A stretch of DNA of 64,000 bases from Dipetalonema caudispina (taxonomy: Eukaryota; Nematoda; Chromadorea; Rhabditida; Onchocercidae), in assembly GCA_013365325.1 (NCBI GenBank), contig JABVXV010000057.1, positions 124,001 to 188,000 on the forward strand, read 5' to 3'. The notes below the pieces were generated by a model. The model was not told the origin of the DNA and searched no databases. It saw nothing but the letters and a program-made list of their open reading frames with translations. Both the position numbers and the translations under genes were made by a program. Shown one piece after another: positions 62,054 through 64,000 of this stretch (positions are counted from its first letter, which is position 1; every line of letters begins with the position of its first letter).

Positions 62054-64000
62054 ATTTTTTTGCTAAAGAATTTGTGAAATTGAAATAATTAAACATATTT
62101 TGTTTACATTTTACACGTAGAATGCAGCAAGTGTAGTAAAAATCATACCAGTTAAAGAAATGAAAATTATTAATATTTTAGATGTTATCTATCTTTGATT
62201 CTTGACTTATCAACATCATTCTATTTATATGAATGTCTATTTAAGTCAACGCTGATTTACCTAATGTTCATTTTAAAATACTACTAAACGAAGTGGGAAA
62301 ATTGGCCAAAAATTATTACATCTCATTTCAAAGTTAAACAACTTTTCGGAACTCAATTCCTTCTTGCTAATGAAGTATAATTTTTAAAAAAAAAAAATTA
62401 AAAACCTCGAATTTCAAATTATATTTAATGTTGGTGTTGAAAAGTGGTGATTCAGATTTATCATTTATCTTTTAGGCCATCAAAGATTTTAGTTTGAAAC
62501 GAAAAGAAGAACGAACTGAATCACAATTTGAAAATTTCTATCTAAATTGCTTCAAATTACTTTAATAAATAATATTTAAACACGATAGTTGTTAGTACTC
62601 CATATCTCTTTTTTTATAATTGAAGATTTCAAAAAATATTTTTAAAAATTCCGAAAAATTTTTCAAAGATTTCTGAAATTTTTTCTTCAAAAAGTTTCGG
62701 CCTTAAAAACTCATTTAAATTTTAATATGAAAACAATCAAAATTTTCTGCAATTCCCATTCTATATCTAATCGTTGAAGCCAAAGTCTTGTTTTTTGGAT
62801 AGACATAAGCCTAGTTGCTGATAGATCAAATGTAGAGAAAAACAGAGCCTCGGCAGCTGTTCCTCAAGCTGCAAAGCTTTTTATGTTTTTGCTATATTTC
62901 CGTTGGTTTCACAATTTTGAATTTTGAAAACTGAAAGCTTGCTAGTGGTGGGTCTAATTTTCAACAAATGGTGTTGAGTGAATTTCCGTAAATTTTGTTA
63001 AAAATGCGCTAAAGTTAGGAAAGAGAAAAATTCATCCTTGTGCCTCTGTTATAATGCAAAAGCTCTTTTTTTTTTTATTGAAATTTATTTCACACATAAA
63101 TACTTCCCATGGACCCTAATTTGCTTAGCATTCGTAAAAGGCATGCATCGATTGGTTGGAACACTAAATTATTATTCATTTATATACGTGAACAAAAATG
63201 TTCTGAAGTTTAGAATACTTCACCCTTTGCATTCCATCCATTCATCGAATTGTAAATTTTAAGTTCACTAAAATTTGATTTTTTTTTTTGTTACTAAAAT
63301 TTGGCACAAGAGGAAAAAAAATTTGGCTTTGTAAAACATCCCCAAATCAATCTATTATTACTTTTCAGTTATTATCAATCCTTGAAATTTGTTTACTTCT
63401 TAACAACGAAAAATGCAAAATTGTCAAGGAAATTGAAATTATCAGATGATTATTGTTCAAGATTGCCATATCAATAGATCATTAGGAAAACTACCTCTAA
63501 CTTAATGGTACAATAAAATCACAGATATAATTTGTAAATGATGATTAATCGATACGCTAATGGACAAGGATTGAAAAGAAGAAATATGATCTCCTGGAAA
63601 TGCGGTAGTATCAGCTGATGATGAATCTCGTGATGCAGTGATTTTGCATGATTAATTTTCAACTATTTAAAGTAATAGGGAGGAAATGATAGTGATCGAA
63701 AAGGTAATGATTAGGAAGGTAAGAAGGAAGGAAACAAAATGATAGTTATTGAAATGAAGAAAAATACACCATAGAGATGAAAGATTGTGTGAAGCATAGT
63801 CTGCATAATTGATACTTCACAGCTTTCAAGATCATCCAATTGGCTTACGGTGAGCTAAGAAAGAGCGATTTAAGTTTTCAACGAAATCAAATCTATCCTA
63901 TTAATAACACAACTATCATCTTTACTATCGATTAATTTTCAAATTTCATTTCTTTTCTCGTCCATGTAATATATTATTCAGGTAATGTTCAATTTGAAAT
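62054..64000. other. Non-coding 3' end of the window
   Basis: I see no exon, RNA gene or recognisable transposon. The open frames here are chance frames in AT-rich sequence. Confidence 0.5.

Noticed and set aside
63600..63660. Tandem TGATGA-like boxes suggesting a C/D snoRNA
   Set aside because: No D box (CTGA) or terminal stem at the proper distance.

Overview
The window is AT-rich and eukaryotic: multi-exon genes, large introns, microsatellites, long poly-T and poly-A runs, and pyrimidine-rich 3' splice sites just upstream of several start codons, which suggests spliced-leader trans-splicing. The gene set (a MEC-8/RBPMS protein, a natriuretic-peptide-receptor-like guanylyl cyclase, an innexin, two saposin-like SPP proteins) points to a nematode. 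The base composition and large introns fit a clade III/filarial worm, but the species cannot be fixed from sequence alone.

Layout. 1-5937: non-coding, with a TG/TATG microsatellite. 5938-9239 (+): two-RRM splicing factor, mec-8 type, in two coding exons. 10613-10194 (-): candidate small single-pass membrane protein in two exons. 10836-21312: gene-poor, with a decayed RTE-type retrotransposon endonuclease fragment near 19.6-20.1 kb. 21313-50520 (+): one receptor guanylyl cyclase locus (gcy-28/NPR type). It has two candidate first exons (21313-22169 and 31598-32657), each encoding its own ligand-binding region and ending in the same splice phase, followed by 21 shared downstream exons from 40212 to the stop at 50520. 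The large shared intron holds a 99-nt pre-microRNA-like hairpin (37861-37959) and a decayed reverse-transcriptase fragment. 50521-55630: no gene seen. 58949-55631 (-): complete 10-exon innexin (417 codons). 60356-60860 and 61594-62033 (+): tandem two-exon secreted saposin-like genes with the same intron position. 62034-64000: no gene seen.

The most interesting features are the duplicated alternative ectodomain exons of the cyclase (the distal one carrying an apparent frameshift), the run of phase-0 cassette-like exons, one of 30 nt, between its membrane segment and kinase-homology domain, and the intronic microRNA-like hairpin. All exon boundaries were read by eye from GT/AG sites, phase continuity and family similarity; no alignment or transcript data were available.
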